This document shows positions 1 through 12,900 of a stretch of 64,000 nt of DNA, piece by piece. The first letter of the stretch is position 1. The number at the start of each line of letters is the position of its first letter. Below the pieces are notes generated by a model, which was not told where the DNA came from, did no database searches, and saw only the letters and a list, made by a program, of their open reading frames with translations. This DNA comes from Piper betle (lineage: Eukaryota > Streptophyta > Magnoliopsida > Piperales > Piperaceae). The DNA is taken from positions 1 to 64,000 of the forward strand of contig JAURVB010003415.1 in assembly GCA_033002965.1 (NCBI GenBank). The letters are read 5' to 3'. The translations under genes and the position numbers were made by a program.

Positions 1-1530
1 TTTAATTTTGTTTTCTCCACTTTTTCCCAACAACTTTGTCTCTCTTTTTAATTTTTCTTTCAGCATGATGTAGGAGTTATCTAGATGCAGTTACCCGAAC
101 AAGTCCTTAGATCATTCCACCTCTTATTATGCTCCCTAATGTTGAGGGGTTGCATATATAGAGTTCTCAATTTTTCCACTATTTAATTTTGAAATACTAA
201 ATATAGACGCCAAAGCACACCTCTTGCAGTAGAGATCAAACTTTGGGTTCAATTCACACACTTAATTTCAATCTCATGGAAAGAAATTAATCTTCAAATA
301 ACATCTAAATTACTAAAGTCTCCCTCGGATGAATCACCCTAGGAGAAAGCCACAACTTTTACTTCCTCTCTTAATAATGAACATATAGCAGCCCTCATAC
401 CCTTTTTGCAGATATTAGGATAAAATTTAATAGTTTTCCTTATATAATAATGTAATCAGGATAACTTAAAATTAGATTTCGTAATCAGGATAACTTACAC
501 AAGTCCTTTCGCCTTCACACCTTTCTTTAACAATGGAATGCGGACGAGCTATATATTGATTGAGACCTCTTATTGTATTTAGCATGAAGTCGTGGAGCGA
601 CTTACAAAGGTAAGATAGTTTCTTTTATTTACCCTGTCAGTCGACTTTTCTTTTTTCTTTTAAGCCAGAATTTCTTTCTTTCTCTTTTCTTTTTTATGTT
701 GATAAAGGGGCATTTCTGGCCCACTGCCTCAAATTGGCTAAAAATATTATAGAACCTGTATGTGACGATCCATTTTTTCAGGCCAATGTGGAAAAACCCA
801 CAAAACGATGATGCATCATGCTCTGGCATAGAATGCATGCTTTGTTTTTTTCTAGGCTAAGGCATATTGATTGTTCCATTATAACTTTATTTCTCTGTCT
901 TCTTTAATAAAAGAAAGAGCCTTTTGCTTTCATGTTGTTTTTCTTTTGCAAAACAACACCTTTCCAAAAGAAACTTTAATTAACTTTTTATTGATACTTT
1001 TCTTTGAGAGCGATCACCCGTTCCCCAGACATCACAAAGCTCAGCACATAAAATATTGGGAGCGAGGAACGTTCACCCTCACAGGATATTCAAGAATTAG
1101 CAGAAACATGAAACCATAATGATGCCAGGTACACACAATATCCAATATTTCAAGTAGCAGGATGCCAGGATCAGTATTGTCTTCATGAGATTGCAATCCT
1201 TGTGGATAGTGCTATCGCAGCACCGTCCAACAAATACTAACAAATACATTCCTTTTGAACAGAAAAAGCTAAAGCTTAATTGATGACAAATCAATGATCC
1301 TTTTGAGCGTAATCGTTAACCAAGTTTGAGACAATTAACAGTAAGCTAACAGGTAATTGATTTTCAGAGACTCTACACCTATCGTTTTTTCATGTTTTAC
1401 CCGTTGTAAAATAGTAAAATAGTTAAAACACAGTTAATTTTTCACTACTTACATAAGGTGTATAAACTAATTGTGCAAAACAAAAATTGATTTTGTAAAT
1501 AGATTTATAAAATTTTAACTTAAATATTTT
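1..1530. other. AT-rich intergenic DNA, nothing recognised
   Basis: The short open frames here are below 90 codons, have no recognisable motifs and lie in AT-rich sequence. I see no tRNA, LTR end or splice-linked exon series. The stretch ends where an LTR beginning with TGTAAAACCC starts. Confidence 0.6.
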
Positions 1531-1994
1531 TGTAAAACCCAAATTTTGGCTTACGACTTTATCATTAATGGCTTTTTTCTGACTCGAGCTAACTTTGAGT
1601 TGGTTTGGTCAATCCATCTTTTAAACCATCAGTAAAGGGCCTAGATAGTCGCATGAGCATGTTATACACACTGATTATGCCTAATATGTGTGGCTTGTAG
1701 TACTTACTGCAACAAATACACTATAGAATTTATTTGATTGATTTAAATCTCCTTAATTGAGGGGGTTAAAAATTTTAATTGTGATAATTAATTTAATCTT
1801 TTTCAATTAAAGCAATTTAAACCAATCATGTAAGTATTACAACGAGTTTGCTATAGCACATGCAATAGCAAATCCCTGGCCAATATGTAAATGAGGGTGG
1901 TAATTGCATATGTTCTCAGAATATTATGTTATCAAATTAGATACAATGTATACAAGTTTAAAATAAAAAGCTAGTCATCAAAGTTTAGGGGCTA

Positions 1995-4861
1995 TGTAAA
2001 ACCCAAGACCCATGTGAGGGTTTTATAGTCGGAATCGGTCGATTTGACTGTTATTTTCAGTCAAGTCAAATTCAAAACACGCGTGTGAGATGAAGCCAAC
2101 CATGTGTTATGAGTCATGAGGGTCATGTGCAACCCAAATATATGATAACAACATCAGTAATGCAATAGCAGAATGAGTTATCAAAGTATATAAGAGTATC
2201 CGTAGTTTTTTTTATTTCTAGTGGACCGTAGAATTAGACTTAGATTGTTGATCACATTAGGATGTTAAATTATTATTTTTGGGTGGGTTAGTAGACTTTA
2301 AAAAATGTCATTCAACTTGGGTTGGCATTCTTTTCTTTTATGGTATTTTATTATATTTTAATTTGTATTTTTCAGAATTTATTTATTATTATTTATTTGA
2401 ATTAGGAGCCAATTAAATTTTTATTACAAAACTACCTCTATGTTTCTTCCCGACCCTTCTCTGTTCGCTTGCTTTCTTCCTAAACTTCCACCGACCAACA
2501 CCTCACCTTCCACTGACGCTCACCACCAGTACCTCCTCACCACCCTCCCCTCGGTCGAGCTAGGGCTGACCCCTAGTCGGGGCTGTTTTGAGCTGCCTCA
2601 CCGCCAGCTCCCTCTGGCGGGATCACCTCTTCCTAGCCAGCTTGTCCCTCCCAGACTTCCTTCGTCCTTTCTTCTCACCATCACAGTTGGCATCCGCATA
2701 CCCTAGCTGAGTCGGTTCTATGCACTTGCTGGCAACCAGCTGCTGTCATCTCTAGACAGTCGCCAGCCTAGGTTGGACCTCTATCAAATGCCTTAGCCAT
2801 GTGCCCTAATCCCAGCCCTGGCCGTGTTCCCCTTGGCTGAACAGTAGCCACGCGCGACGGCAACAGCAGCCATTGCCGCCGTCGCCACCTTAGGCCAGTC
2901 ACCTAGGAGTACCTCCGACTTGCCGGATTCCCTCGTGGGATGGCAATTATAGCCATCACTACCCCTCGGAAACCGCTGGCAGCTGCAATTGTCGCCACCT
3001 CACTGCCGACGTAGGTATTCCCGATTTAGATGTACACTCATTCATGTTATTAGTTATCATTAGATGCATGATGAATGTGATATGATAATTAATTGTGGAT
3101 TGAATGATGTAATTGAATATTCAGCTGATTATTGCAGCCATGTTGATCAGGTACTGGATTGTTGACAAATTGGTAATGGCAAATTAAAATGAAGATGGAT
3201 GTGAAGTATTATGAATTGTGATTATGAGGCAAGACTTATGCCTCTGGAATTAAGCTTGAGTTAGGAATTCATGTTGTAATTATGTGTTACTAATTTACAA
3301 CTCTATGCTTTGATGGTGTGAAGAGATAGTAATCGAAGCATTATTAGAATGTTGTGTTAGGATTGTCGAGTGATTGCTATTGTGTGAGTGATTGTAGTGA
3401 ATGGCATTGTCTTTCATGTGTCAGTGGCTAGATATTCACTAGTTACCAGGTTGGTGTGTAAGAATGAGACGACAAATGATTTGGTTTTGCATGAATATGG
3501 TTAATCCATCATGATTGCTTAGATTAGGTAGTGACAATGTTTATTTTGTGATTTTGAATGTCTTGTTGTGTTCTCTTATTTGAATGTTGGTGATTATATG
3601 CATTGATTCATCATGCGTATGCATCACATTCCTGCAATGGGCGTTAGCATTTAGTTCTGATGCGTAGGTACGGATTAAGAGCTTGCCACCTAGGCGCGTG
3701 ATGTCACTTGGAGCTTCTACAATGTCCGTTTAGGACTCGCCGCTTGTTTTTTTGTTCTATTATGTGTGATTTAATTTATTATTTGGAGGATGGGTTAAGT
3801 GATATTTTATCAGATTCCACTTAATTTAGGTCATTTAATCAAATAGTTTTTACGATTAATAACCCTCCAAGATGAGGTCCCTCAAGTTTGATTTCGAAAA
3901 CAAGATCTACTGTAAGTTGCCTTTGGGCCTATGATAATAAATCTCTTCCCAAGTCTATATATAATTTAATTAAGTTTTTAGTGAGATGGGAGATGAGAAA
4001 CCGATTCGCATGTACCATAAGAGGGTGCACGTGTTAGTCACAATGGGCTCTGGATTAGTGAGAGGGTTGTTCTATTCTCGAGGGATCCTAACAACTCTGT
4101 ATTTTAAGTTTTGTCACACTCGGAGAAACATGGAGGTTAAGAGGTACTATTTATTACAACGCATGTCTGGACATGTAGTTTAAATTGTATTGAAGGCAAC
4201 TACCTAAGAGTACTTGGCCTTTGTGCTTAGGGCCAGGAGATAAATTGAGGAAAGGAGAGGGCTTTGGATATACTAGTAGCCCCAAGGAATCAGAGAATAT
4301 GAGAGAATGTTGAGAGTGACATCAATAGACCAATCAGTTCAGGATGTTATTGGGTCTGCAACCCAATGGTTCCCCAATAGATGCCTTATAGAAAGTACAG
4401 TGGAAGTATATAATGTTGTTCTTTTACATGAGAGTCATCTCTTATTTGAAAATTTGATATGTAGTTATTTTCGAACCAGTGACAATCGTTACTGACGGTT
4501 TTCTATTACTTATGTAGGTGAGGAATAGGACTATGATATGTTGGCATTGTCGGAGGAGCAGTGACATCTCTTGCACACATACATTGATGTTAGAAATCTT
4601 TGTTGTTTCTACTGATGATATAATGTTATGATGAAAATGTGGTGATAGCAAGATTTTGGTAATAAATGCATATCATAAAAATGTGATATGACATTTATTT
4701 TAGTAAATGTGTTTAAATGTTGAATATGCTCAACAAGTGGGTCAAAACCCAACTTAGGAATGAAATGTGAATGAGAATAAATAGATGGGTTAAGACCTAG
4801 TTTATGTAAAAAATTTTGTTGATATCACTTAGTATGCTATAGAATGAAGCCATTGGATGGT

Positions 4862-4922
<61 letters not shown>

Positions 4923-5211
4923 GTTTTGACAAGTTGGCCCTTATTTTACTTTTAGGGAAATTTTGTTCGTTTGGTTTTAGAAATTTTATCAATTTTACCG
5001 TAATTGTTTTTAAATAAAATTGTTTGTGATGTCATTCACATAGTATCCTGTTATGGTTTCTTACATCACCTGCCTATATTACAAAATTAAGCTTTCATCT
5101 TAAAATGTTGAGAGTAGATATATTTAAATTAGGTTCAGATTGACTAACTTAATCGGGTAACTTGTAATATTTTTGTTTAGTTTACAAGAAAGCTAGATTT
5201 AGGGTGTTACA
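1995..5211 (+). mobile_element. Solo LTR A1, nested in LTR D
   Basis: The LTR begins TGTAAAACCC at 1995 and ends GGGTGTTACA at 5211. It is flanked by a perfect 5-bp target-site duplication, GGCTA, at 1990-1994 and 5212-5216. This directly shows a retroviral-type integration followed by loss of the internal region. Inside are a GC-rich segment (about 2440-3010), a conserved block at 3660-3750, the core block at 3790-3950 and a TATA-like sequence at 3954-3964 that probably marks the U3 promoter. Related LTRs occur at 19442, 56784 and, on the minus strand, 61113. The start of the tandem duplication lies inside this LTR, near 2548. Short open frames in its GC-rich part do not look like genes. Confidence 0.85.
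4865..4919. repeat. (AT)n microsatellite
   Basis: Uninterrupted AT dinucleotide run of about 55 bases inside LTR A1. The duplicate near 24918 has almost none of it. Confidence 0.95.
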
Positions 5212-6237
5212 GGCTAAATTTACATAATATTTAGCATATGTTTGGATTTTTCAAGGTACCTATTTTGCATGTGCCATAGGGATTGTAGACTGTTGGATAA
5301 ATACAATAGGCTTTGTCTTGATTCGAGTTTCAAATTTTTACATGACTAAGATTAGAGTTTTGAGGCTAATTTTCCTTTCTCACCTCGATTTCTATTTGTA
5401 GAGTATCTGTTAAGCTTCATGTTAGCTTTGATTTTCGAAGATGCCAATTAGTGCTTTTTGTCTTGATATATCTACACACACATGTGTATTTTTACTCCCA
5501 CGTTCCTGAAGTTTAGCCCTAGCACAACCGCCACTTTGTCTAGCCATCTGCAAGCCTCTAGCCACCTTCCGACAACCAGGATGGTACCCTTGTGACTACC
5601 GTGTCACCCTCTATTGACCCCACCCAAGCTCCAACTTCGTTGCCACTAATATGATGGTGTTTTGATCGCTAGATTTCTATTGCCGCCACTATCGACTACC
5701 ATTCTGTCATTGGTGAGCCCCCTTTGGTGTTATTGACAGCCCACATCGACCCCCACCTTGCCACTGATATTTTAGGCCTAGCCTTGACGGCCACTGGCAA
5801 CTGCATATTTATTGGCAGCCCTCCTCTTAGCTGCTATTTTCTTACTAGCCAGTGGCCAAACTCCGTTGACCATCACCACCATTGCCTTCCCCTGACCCCT
5901 TTTTCATTGTTCACCACTAACGGCAACCTCAGCTTCGCTGCCATTGCCATTTTTAGGTGACGAGCATCACCAACCCCATCATGACTGCTTATCCATGTCC
6001 ATGTCCAATGCCAAGCTTGCAACCACCTGCCCACACATGTGTCCATCTGTCGACTGCATCTGCCTTCATATGCTTATGTACACAACCGGTTTAAGTTGAC
6101 TCGGTTTGACCTAGTTGGCTCACTTAATTGACTTGGCACCCATTTTGCTCAATTTTTTTCCGTGATCGTTTCTTGAATTTCGAGACTCTCTATATTAATT
6201 TAGATGATTTTAACATAATTTAGCAAGTTTAAATGTA

Positions 6238-6580
6238 GAATTATTTTATTTATTTCTTTATTATTTATTTATTCATCTATTTATTTATTTATTTCTTCTA
6301 TAGTTACTTATTTATTTTGTACGATTTACTTATATGTTTATTTATCCATTATTCATTTATTTTAATCCATGCTCATTATTTTTTTACTTCTTTATTTGTT
6401 TGCTTGTTTATTTATTTATTTATTTATTCATTTATTTGTGCATTTATTGGATTTCATTTGTGTTTAGCTGCGTAGTTATTTAGTTATTATTCTTTTTATT
6501 GTCATTCATAATTAGGTATTATTATTTATTTAGTATTTATTCATTTATTTATTTAATTATTTACCTATTGATATGCATAT
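6238..6580. repeat. TTTA-rich degenerate tract of LTR D
   Basis: Degenerate TTTA/TTTATT repeats over about 340 bases. The same kind of tract occurs at the equivalent place in every B or D LTR of the window (25860-26180, 53440-53950, and as its complement at 28430-28970 and 35090-35690). Confidence 0.8.
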
Positions 6581-8268
6581 TTAATTGGTTATTTATCACT
6601 TTACGTTCTCCAAGTGTTGTATTATCTTTTGAGTGTTTATTTAGTATTTGAGATGTTTATTTGTTAATTTAAGCACACACACAACTATATACATTTAAAG
6701 TTATTAGACTTTAGTTGAGCAGTTGTTTCTAATGTAGGTTCCAAGGTCCAAGATCGATCTAGATGGGACGACATGGGCAGTGCCTAGACCTCAGGACTTG
6801 CCATTTTTATCACTCTTTTCTATCGACATTTTGATTCTACATCATAAGACATGTCGAGTGACTATTTTATCGCGTCCCACCCCACACAGGGCCTATTAAA
6901 ATGTGTTTTTACTTTTAACATTAATAACCTTGATAATGAGATCCGTCGCATTGTTTTCAATCTTAGCTCTATTTCATATTGCCTTTGAGCTTATTCATAC
7001 GATTCCTTTTCCAACCTTTCATAGAGTTTTCATTGGATTTTTGCAGGCAGTTAATTGCTAGATTTGATCTTGTAATGTACTGCTAGAGGAAGCATATGTA
7101 CATTGCAGCAGACTCTTCATAAGATCCCATACAATTAATTAGTTTAGCTAGTCTCACATTTATTATCTACCCGTATAAGATTCAATATATTAGTAAGAAT
7201 ATAATTATGATTTTCAACTTAGTTAACCACGCACGCTTGAAAAAATAACTAGGTCCATCAAGTTGCGCACGACCTAGGTTATTACACTCTTGGATAGTAA
7301 GCATGCCATTCCATTCCCGAAGTACTCTAAGATTTCTACTTCGTGAGCTTCCTCACACCCGAAAAAGCATGGAGTAAATAGGTATTACTATATATATTGC
7401 ATGTCTAAACTTATGGTATTAATGAAGATTGCTTAAGAGTACTCGGTCGCAGGAGTGATAGAGAATTCTAAAGGAGTAGGATGATTTATACTAAGAGTGG
7501 AACCAGTGATTGATATTTTCGAGGCTTACATTCCTAATAATGGAACAAGTTAGCAACTTATTAGTGGGGAACTCTTGCAGCTTGGGCAGGGAGGCCTCCT
7601 AAGAGATGCTATTTGAGTGTTTCCATGAAATTATATATATGGTTTTGCTTCCTTATGGGAATTAATTTCCACTCGCTAGTTTGTATTTGTTAATTTGAGA
7701 CTAATGATACTTGTTGATGATATTTTTTCTATTATATACGTGTGCTTAGTAATCCTCAAAGTTAAGCTAGCATTGATGAAAGGACAGAGTTTTTACACAC
7801 AATTATGCTTAGCGCACCAATTGATATGTTTCTTTTATGTATTTCCCTGTATTTGACGTGTGCTTATATATACATATTCATTTGATGCTTATAAGATGTA
7901 ATTATTATTGCTTTTGTAATTACTCATATATGATAGTAGGTCTTTAGACGAGACACAAATTTTAGGTTCTAGCAATTACTTTTGGTGTGCTGAATTTTCG
8001 ATTTATCTACTTATATGTATTTAATTCATACTATGTGATGGTTGTTTTCATACGTAATTTTTTTGGGTTCTTCTATGCATCTATTACTCCCTTTTTGTTG
8101 AGTTTTTGGCTATATATTTAGTTCGTGTTTTTCATTCTCGAGTCATCTTGAGGATTGAGTTGATTTGCTTTTCATTTGAGTGTTATAGATTAATCTATTT
8201 ATGCATGTATCGACTCGATTGTAACATATCTTATTCGGTTCGATATTGAAATGGATTAAGATATTATA

Positions 8269-9860
8269 ATATCCTTTTCAATAAATTAATATAATTAAAT
8301 AATTATGTTAAATATTAAATTGAGTACTTATTAGAAGAAATTTAATATTTTAAGTAAAATATTTAAACATTTTTAGTAAATTATAACCTTTTTCCATTAA
8401 AACTTTACTTTAAAAGCAACTTGGTATTTTTTATTATTTGTTAATTTGGTAGAAAATTTTATAAACATTTTATATTATTTTAATTTGGAATGGTTGTAAA
8501 ATAGTAAACCGGCTGACTATTTATAGACCTAAATTTATGTGTGAATTAAATTTGTGTGAATAAAGTTGTGAAAATAAAAAAAATAAAAGAAAAGAAAAGT
8601 AGAAAAGGAAGACAGATATGGACCTAATGAACGACTCCAATATTATTTGATGTAATGTAACATCAGCTTGGACCCGCGACTTACTCTTTGTGTACTTGTA
8701 TGTGAGCTTCAACTGAAGACTCAGTACTTCAGATTTTTTTGTTTCAACTGCATTTCTCCTGTTGATTTGCTTATGTCTTGCTACAAGATGTTGCAAATAC
8801 TTCACACTGTGATCATTATGATTAATATAGCCTCTCAAAAATCTGTTTACAACATGGCTAATATTTGACCTTACCCATGCCTTCAAATAATTTAATTTGT
8901 TATGTTGGAAAAAAATAATTTAATTTATTGCTTGATTCTATTGGGTCGGGGTGTGGGTGTGGATGCACGCACGTGGAGATGCTCAAGTGTCGTATACACG
9001 TACATGGACGTGTGGGGGAGGGGAGTTCATAACTAAGGACGAATATCGATCAACAAAGAATAATTTTCCCGGTGAAAGGGCCATTACCTTGAACGTGTTA
9101 AGTTTAAACACTTCTCTAATAAAATTACAAAAAGATTTTCTATGGTGGTGTGTGCATGTTTTTTGATGGCTGTCCGACCTGGGCAAAAATCCTAGTCCAC
9201 AGACCCGCAAATTGTAACTCGCACAGAGGTACCTTAGTGTGCTTGTGTAAAATATAAAAATAATCTGATTTAAAATAAATAGTAAAACTAATCACATGCT
9301 CAATGAACCGAGAGACCCAAAGAATATAGTCACCTTCAAAGGCGGTATGCAGTGTTCTTGTGGGAGTTTCACTTCCACAAACCTTATGAAAACAAAACTT
9401 ATAATGCATGTGTTCATATACAGCCGGCGTCAAAGTGGGGATATATATAGTCAAATCCCACCTTAAACGTGCTATATATATGTATGTAACGAGAGAAAAC
9501 AACCAGCACCGACCCAATATTGAAAGAAAAATATTAGTCTAAATATAATTCAGAAGTACAGGACATACACAGCGCAAATCAAGTAATAGTCGAGATATGT
9601 ACGTCCCTAGCACAAAAGCATAAAAGAAAGATAGAAATGAGCAAGTAAGAATAAAATATAAAATCATTGCAAATGTTTTCGCCCCCAGTACAATAAAGCG
9701 GAACCATCTATCTAGTTTATATAAAGTAGAGTTGCTTGATCGAAAAAGTAGGAAGCCCACTCCCACTAGAGATTATATATCCCAACATCGACAGATCCTG
9801 CCCAACAAACACCAAATAAACCATTCAATAACCATATACAACTCATCACCATTCTGATTA
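8269..9860. promoter_or_regulatory. Upstream region of ABCB copy 1
   Basis: About 1.6 kb of AT-rich sequence between the end of LTR D and the putative TATA box. It aligns closely with 37441-38990 upstream of copy 2, apart from small indels. A CACGTG G-box core lies at 8970-8975 and is kept at 38103-38108. The short open frames here are not conserved in frame between the two copies. It probably holds the proximal promoter, but only position and conservation support this. Confidence 0.35.
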
Positions 9861-9870
9861 TTATATATAA
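9861..9870 (+). promoter_or_regulatory. Putative TATA box of ABCB copy 1
   Basis: TTATATATAA lies about 105 bases before the start codon, which would give a 5' leader of roughly 70-80 bases. The same motif is kept at 38991-39001 before copy 2. A second TATA-like site at 9769-9778 is an alternative. Confidence 0.45.
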
Positions 9871-9973
9871 CAGCTTCCAAACTAGCTAGTTAGGGTTAGC
9901 TGTCCCTCTAAACAGAAGTGAGCCCTTTCCCCCCTTTTTGCGCATATAACTGTGTGCATTCTCTCGGTAGATC

Positions 9974-12900
9974 ATGTCTACACCATCAAAGACAACCATG
10001 AGTTCCTGCAAACAGCAGGTGGATGATATGAAAGAAGAAAAGTACTTGGGAAGAGAGATCAAGAAATCGTCAGTCGCTTCAATATTCAGATATGCAGACT
10101 GGGTAGACTTGCTGCTCATGATTTTGGGTACTCTTGGAGCAATTGGTGATGGCATGTCTACTAATGTGCTCTTGGTCTTTGCTAGCCGATTGATGAACAG
10201 CTTAGGCTATGGTAATAACAACCAAGCTGCAGGCTATGGCAACTTCATGCATGAGGTTGAAAAGGTAACAAATCCTTTCACTGCTCTATTCTAGCAGTAC
10301 TTTGAGCTATTTACAAGCTAATGTGCGACCAATATCTTAATTTACTTGTCACTTGTGTGCAATGCAGTGTGTTTTAGCCTTTGTGTACTTGGCATTGACA
10401 GTCTTCATGGTGGCCTTCCTGGGTAATTAACTGTAATTAATCGATATTTCTTTTATCTTGGCATATAAGTAGTATGTTCATGAGTAAAATTGAAAAGGGA
10501 AAATAATTAAGTAAATATTGATTTTTTCTTAATCTCAGTCAATTAATATTGATTGATTGTATGCAGAAGGGTATTGTTGGAGCAAAACTAGTGAGAGGCA
10601 GGTATTGAAAATTCGGTACAAGTATCTGGAGGCTGTTCTTAGGCAAGAGGTAGGGTTCTTTGATTCTGAAGAAGCGACCACATCGGAGATCATTGATAGC
10701 ATTTCGAAAGGCACTTCTCTAATCCAAGAGGTTCTAAGTGAGAAGGTAAAAAATGTTAATCTACTTCAATAAAAATTAAGAACTGGACATTATAATCATA
10801 GAATTGTTTCACATATATTAATATATCGAACACTTTTTACTAACGTTAATGTAAGTTTATGCCATGATATAATTAAACGCATCTCACATATTTTTATCTT
10901 TTTATCATTATCAAGATAACAGATACGTGATTTCAAGGGTATATGTATCTAATTCGAGCATTCAGAGAAAAAATTGGCCTTTCGTTTTAATGTCATAATA
11001 TATAGTATACAGCAGGCTGGCTAATGATTTGGCTGATAACTATTAGCCAAGCCATCTTCTAAATACTATTATTGAATAATTAGTAGGAATTAAAGATTTT
11101 GGTTCTTAGCTGATCAAAATTTGGATGATTTTTTTCAAAGTATATTACTTTCCGTGGATCAAATTATGAAGGTAGTACATTCTTTAAATTTTTAATTCAA
11201 AGAATATTATGAAAAGAAGAGTCTGAATAAAAGGAGAGTTTATCTCCTTGAGCTCTTTTCTGTCTAATCAGTAACAATATTCCATCCAGTTTACTCAAGA
11301 AAGAGTGCTTTTTCTTTTTTCCCCCAAACAAAGAAAAGAAAAGCAATCTTTTATTATGTACCCTGCAGTAACTGATCATATATTTTTCTTGTGAAATAAG
11401 GTCAATGGATCCATGGTTGATGGCTTGATGATCATAATTTTAAAAAAGAATCTAGCTAACATCGGAGCTCATACTGTTGATTGAATAACAACCCACAAGC
11501 TTTCATATCATGCCAGTCGTTTTCTTTTTTACCTTGCGCTTAGTATCAAAAAGTGTTAGGCATGCGGATCATATATTAGGTTCCATGTGATTACAAATAG
11601 TAAATGTTAATGGTCAGATGTCTTTCTCGACGTCCTCATCGTCCTATGTTCGAGTTTGGGACCGGTAATGCACTTGATAGAGTTCAATTTTATCTAAGTA
11701 ATTGCTATATATATAAAAGATGGTTAATTTCCTTCTAATATCAATTACATTCAAATTTTGCAATGCTTGTTTTGTCCTATATATACTAATTTTACACGAA
11801 ACTGTAAAACAAATTCTGGGTTTTTTAATTAATGGATACAGTAATTTAAAACTAATTTCAACCTTATATTAACCAACATAAATATTTACTTGTTTTACTT
11901 ATAATCAAATGCTTCTTCATACATACCTAAAAATTTTCCTTTCCTTTATAATTAACAGGTACCCATATTTCTGATGCACTCATCGGCGTTCATATCCGGA
12001 CTGGCATTCGCCTTCTACTTCTCATGGAGGCTGTCTCTGGTGGCCATGCCTCTCCTAACATTTCTTATCATTCCGGGCCTTCTCTATGGCAAATTTCTAA
12101 TGTACCTATCACAAAAGTCCCACCGAGAGTACAGCAAAGCCAACACCATAGTAGAGCAAGCTCTTAGCTCAATAAGAACAGTCTTTGCTTTCACAGCCGA
12201 GAAGAGAATTGTGGCTAGGTATTCTGCAGTGTTGGATAGAATTTCCAAGCTTGGTTTGGCACAAGGATTCGCGAAAGGCCTGGCAGTCGGGAGCACCGGC
12301 CTGTCTTTTGCAATATGGGCGTTCATGGCCTGGTTCGGTGGCAGACTTGTCATGTTCAAAGGGGAAAGTGGAGGAAGGATTTATGCTGCTGGGATATCCT
12401 TCATCTTGGGTGGATTGTAAGTAGTAGCTAAAATTCTTTTTTTATTCAAGGAATGGCTTAATTTTATTTCGATTGAATTGATTGATTAACTATAATTAAT
12501 TAATTAATTAATACATATATATAATTATAATATACACAAAAATAATATAATGTGAACCTTTTTTAAATGTGAATGTTTTGAAATGACATTATGATCACTA
12601 ATTTTTCTTTTAATTGTATAGAATGTGGAGTTACGAATGGGTAGTCATGGGTAATTCTACCAATGATTACCCAATGCGAACAAGTAGATGAAAATTTTAT
12701 AATTATATTTAAAATTTATAAAACTTACACTCAAATAAGGATTCACACTTTATTATTTTCGTGTGTATATATATAAAAGTTTCCTTAGGGCCCAACCAAA
12801 AGTTGAATCAAACTATTTTGAAACTTACACAAATTATTAATTTGGGTTTAGTTTGTTTTGAATTTTTGTTTTCACTAAATTATGCTTACCATTAAGGCAA

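Larger units (their letters stand above)
1531..8268 (+). mobile_element. Solo LTR, family D, interrupted by solo LTR A1
   Basis: The LTR starts with TGTAAAACCC at 1531. The following 460 bases resemble the start of LTR family B at 21981. It is interrupted at 1994 by LTR A1 and resumes at 5217. Its end at 8268 (ATTATA) aligns with the better preserved GTTACA end of the duplicate at 37440. The flanks ATTTT (1526-1530) and ATATC here, or ATTTC in the duplicate, look like a decayed 5-bp target-site duplication. Without the insert it is about 3.5 kb. It has a GC-rich portion (5500-6060), a TTTA-rich tract and the LTR core block near 6840-6990. No gag or pol sequence is present, so it is a solo LTR. 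It is a diverged relative of family B. Confidence 0.7.

Noticed and set aside
2440..2706. 88-codon frame in the GC-rich part of LTR A1
   Set aside because: Not kept in the duplicate at 22909-23050 and inside a solo LTR; not a gene.
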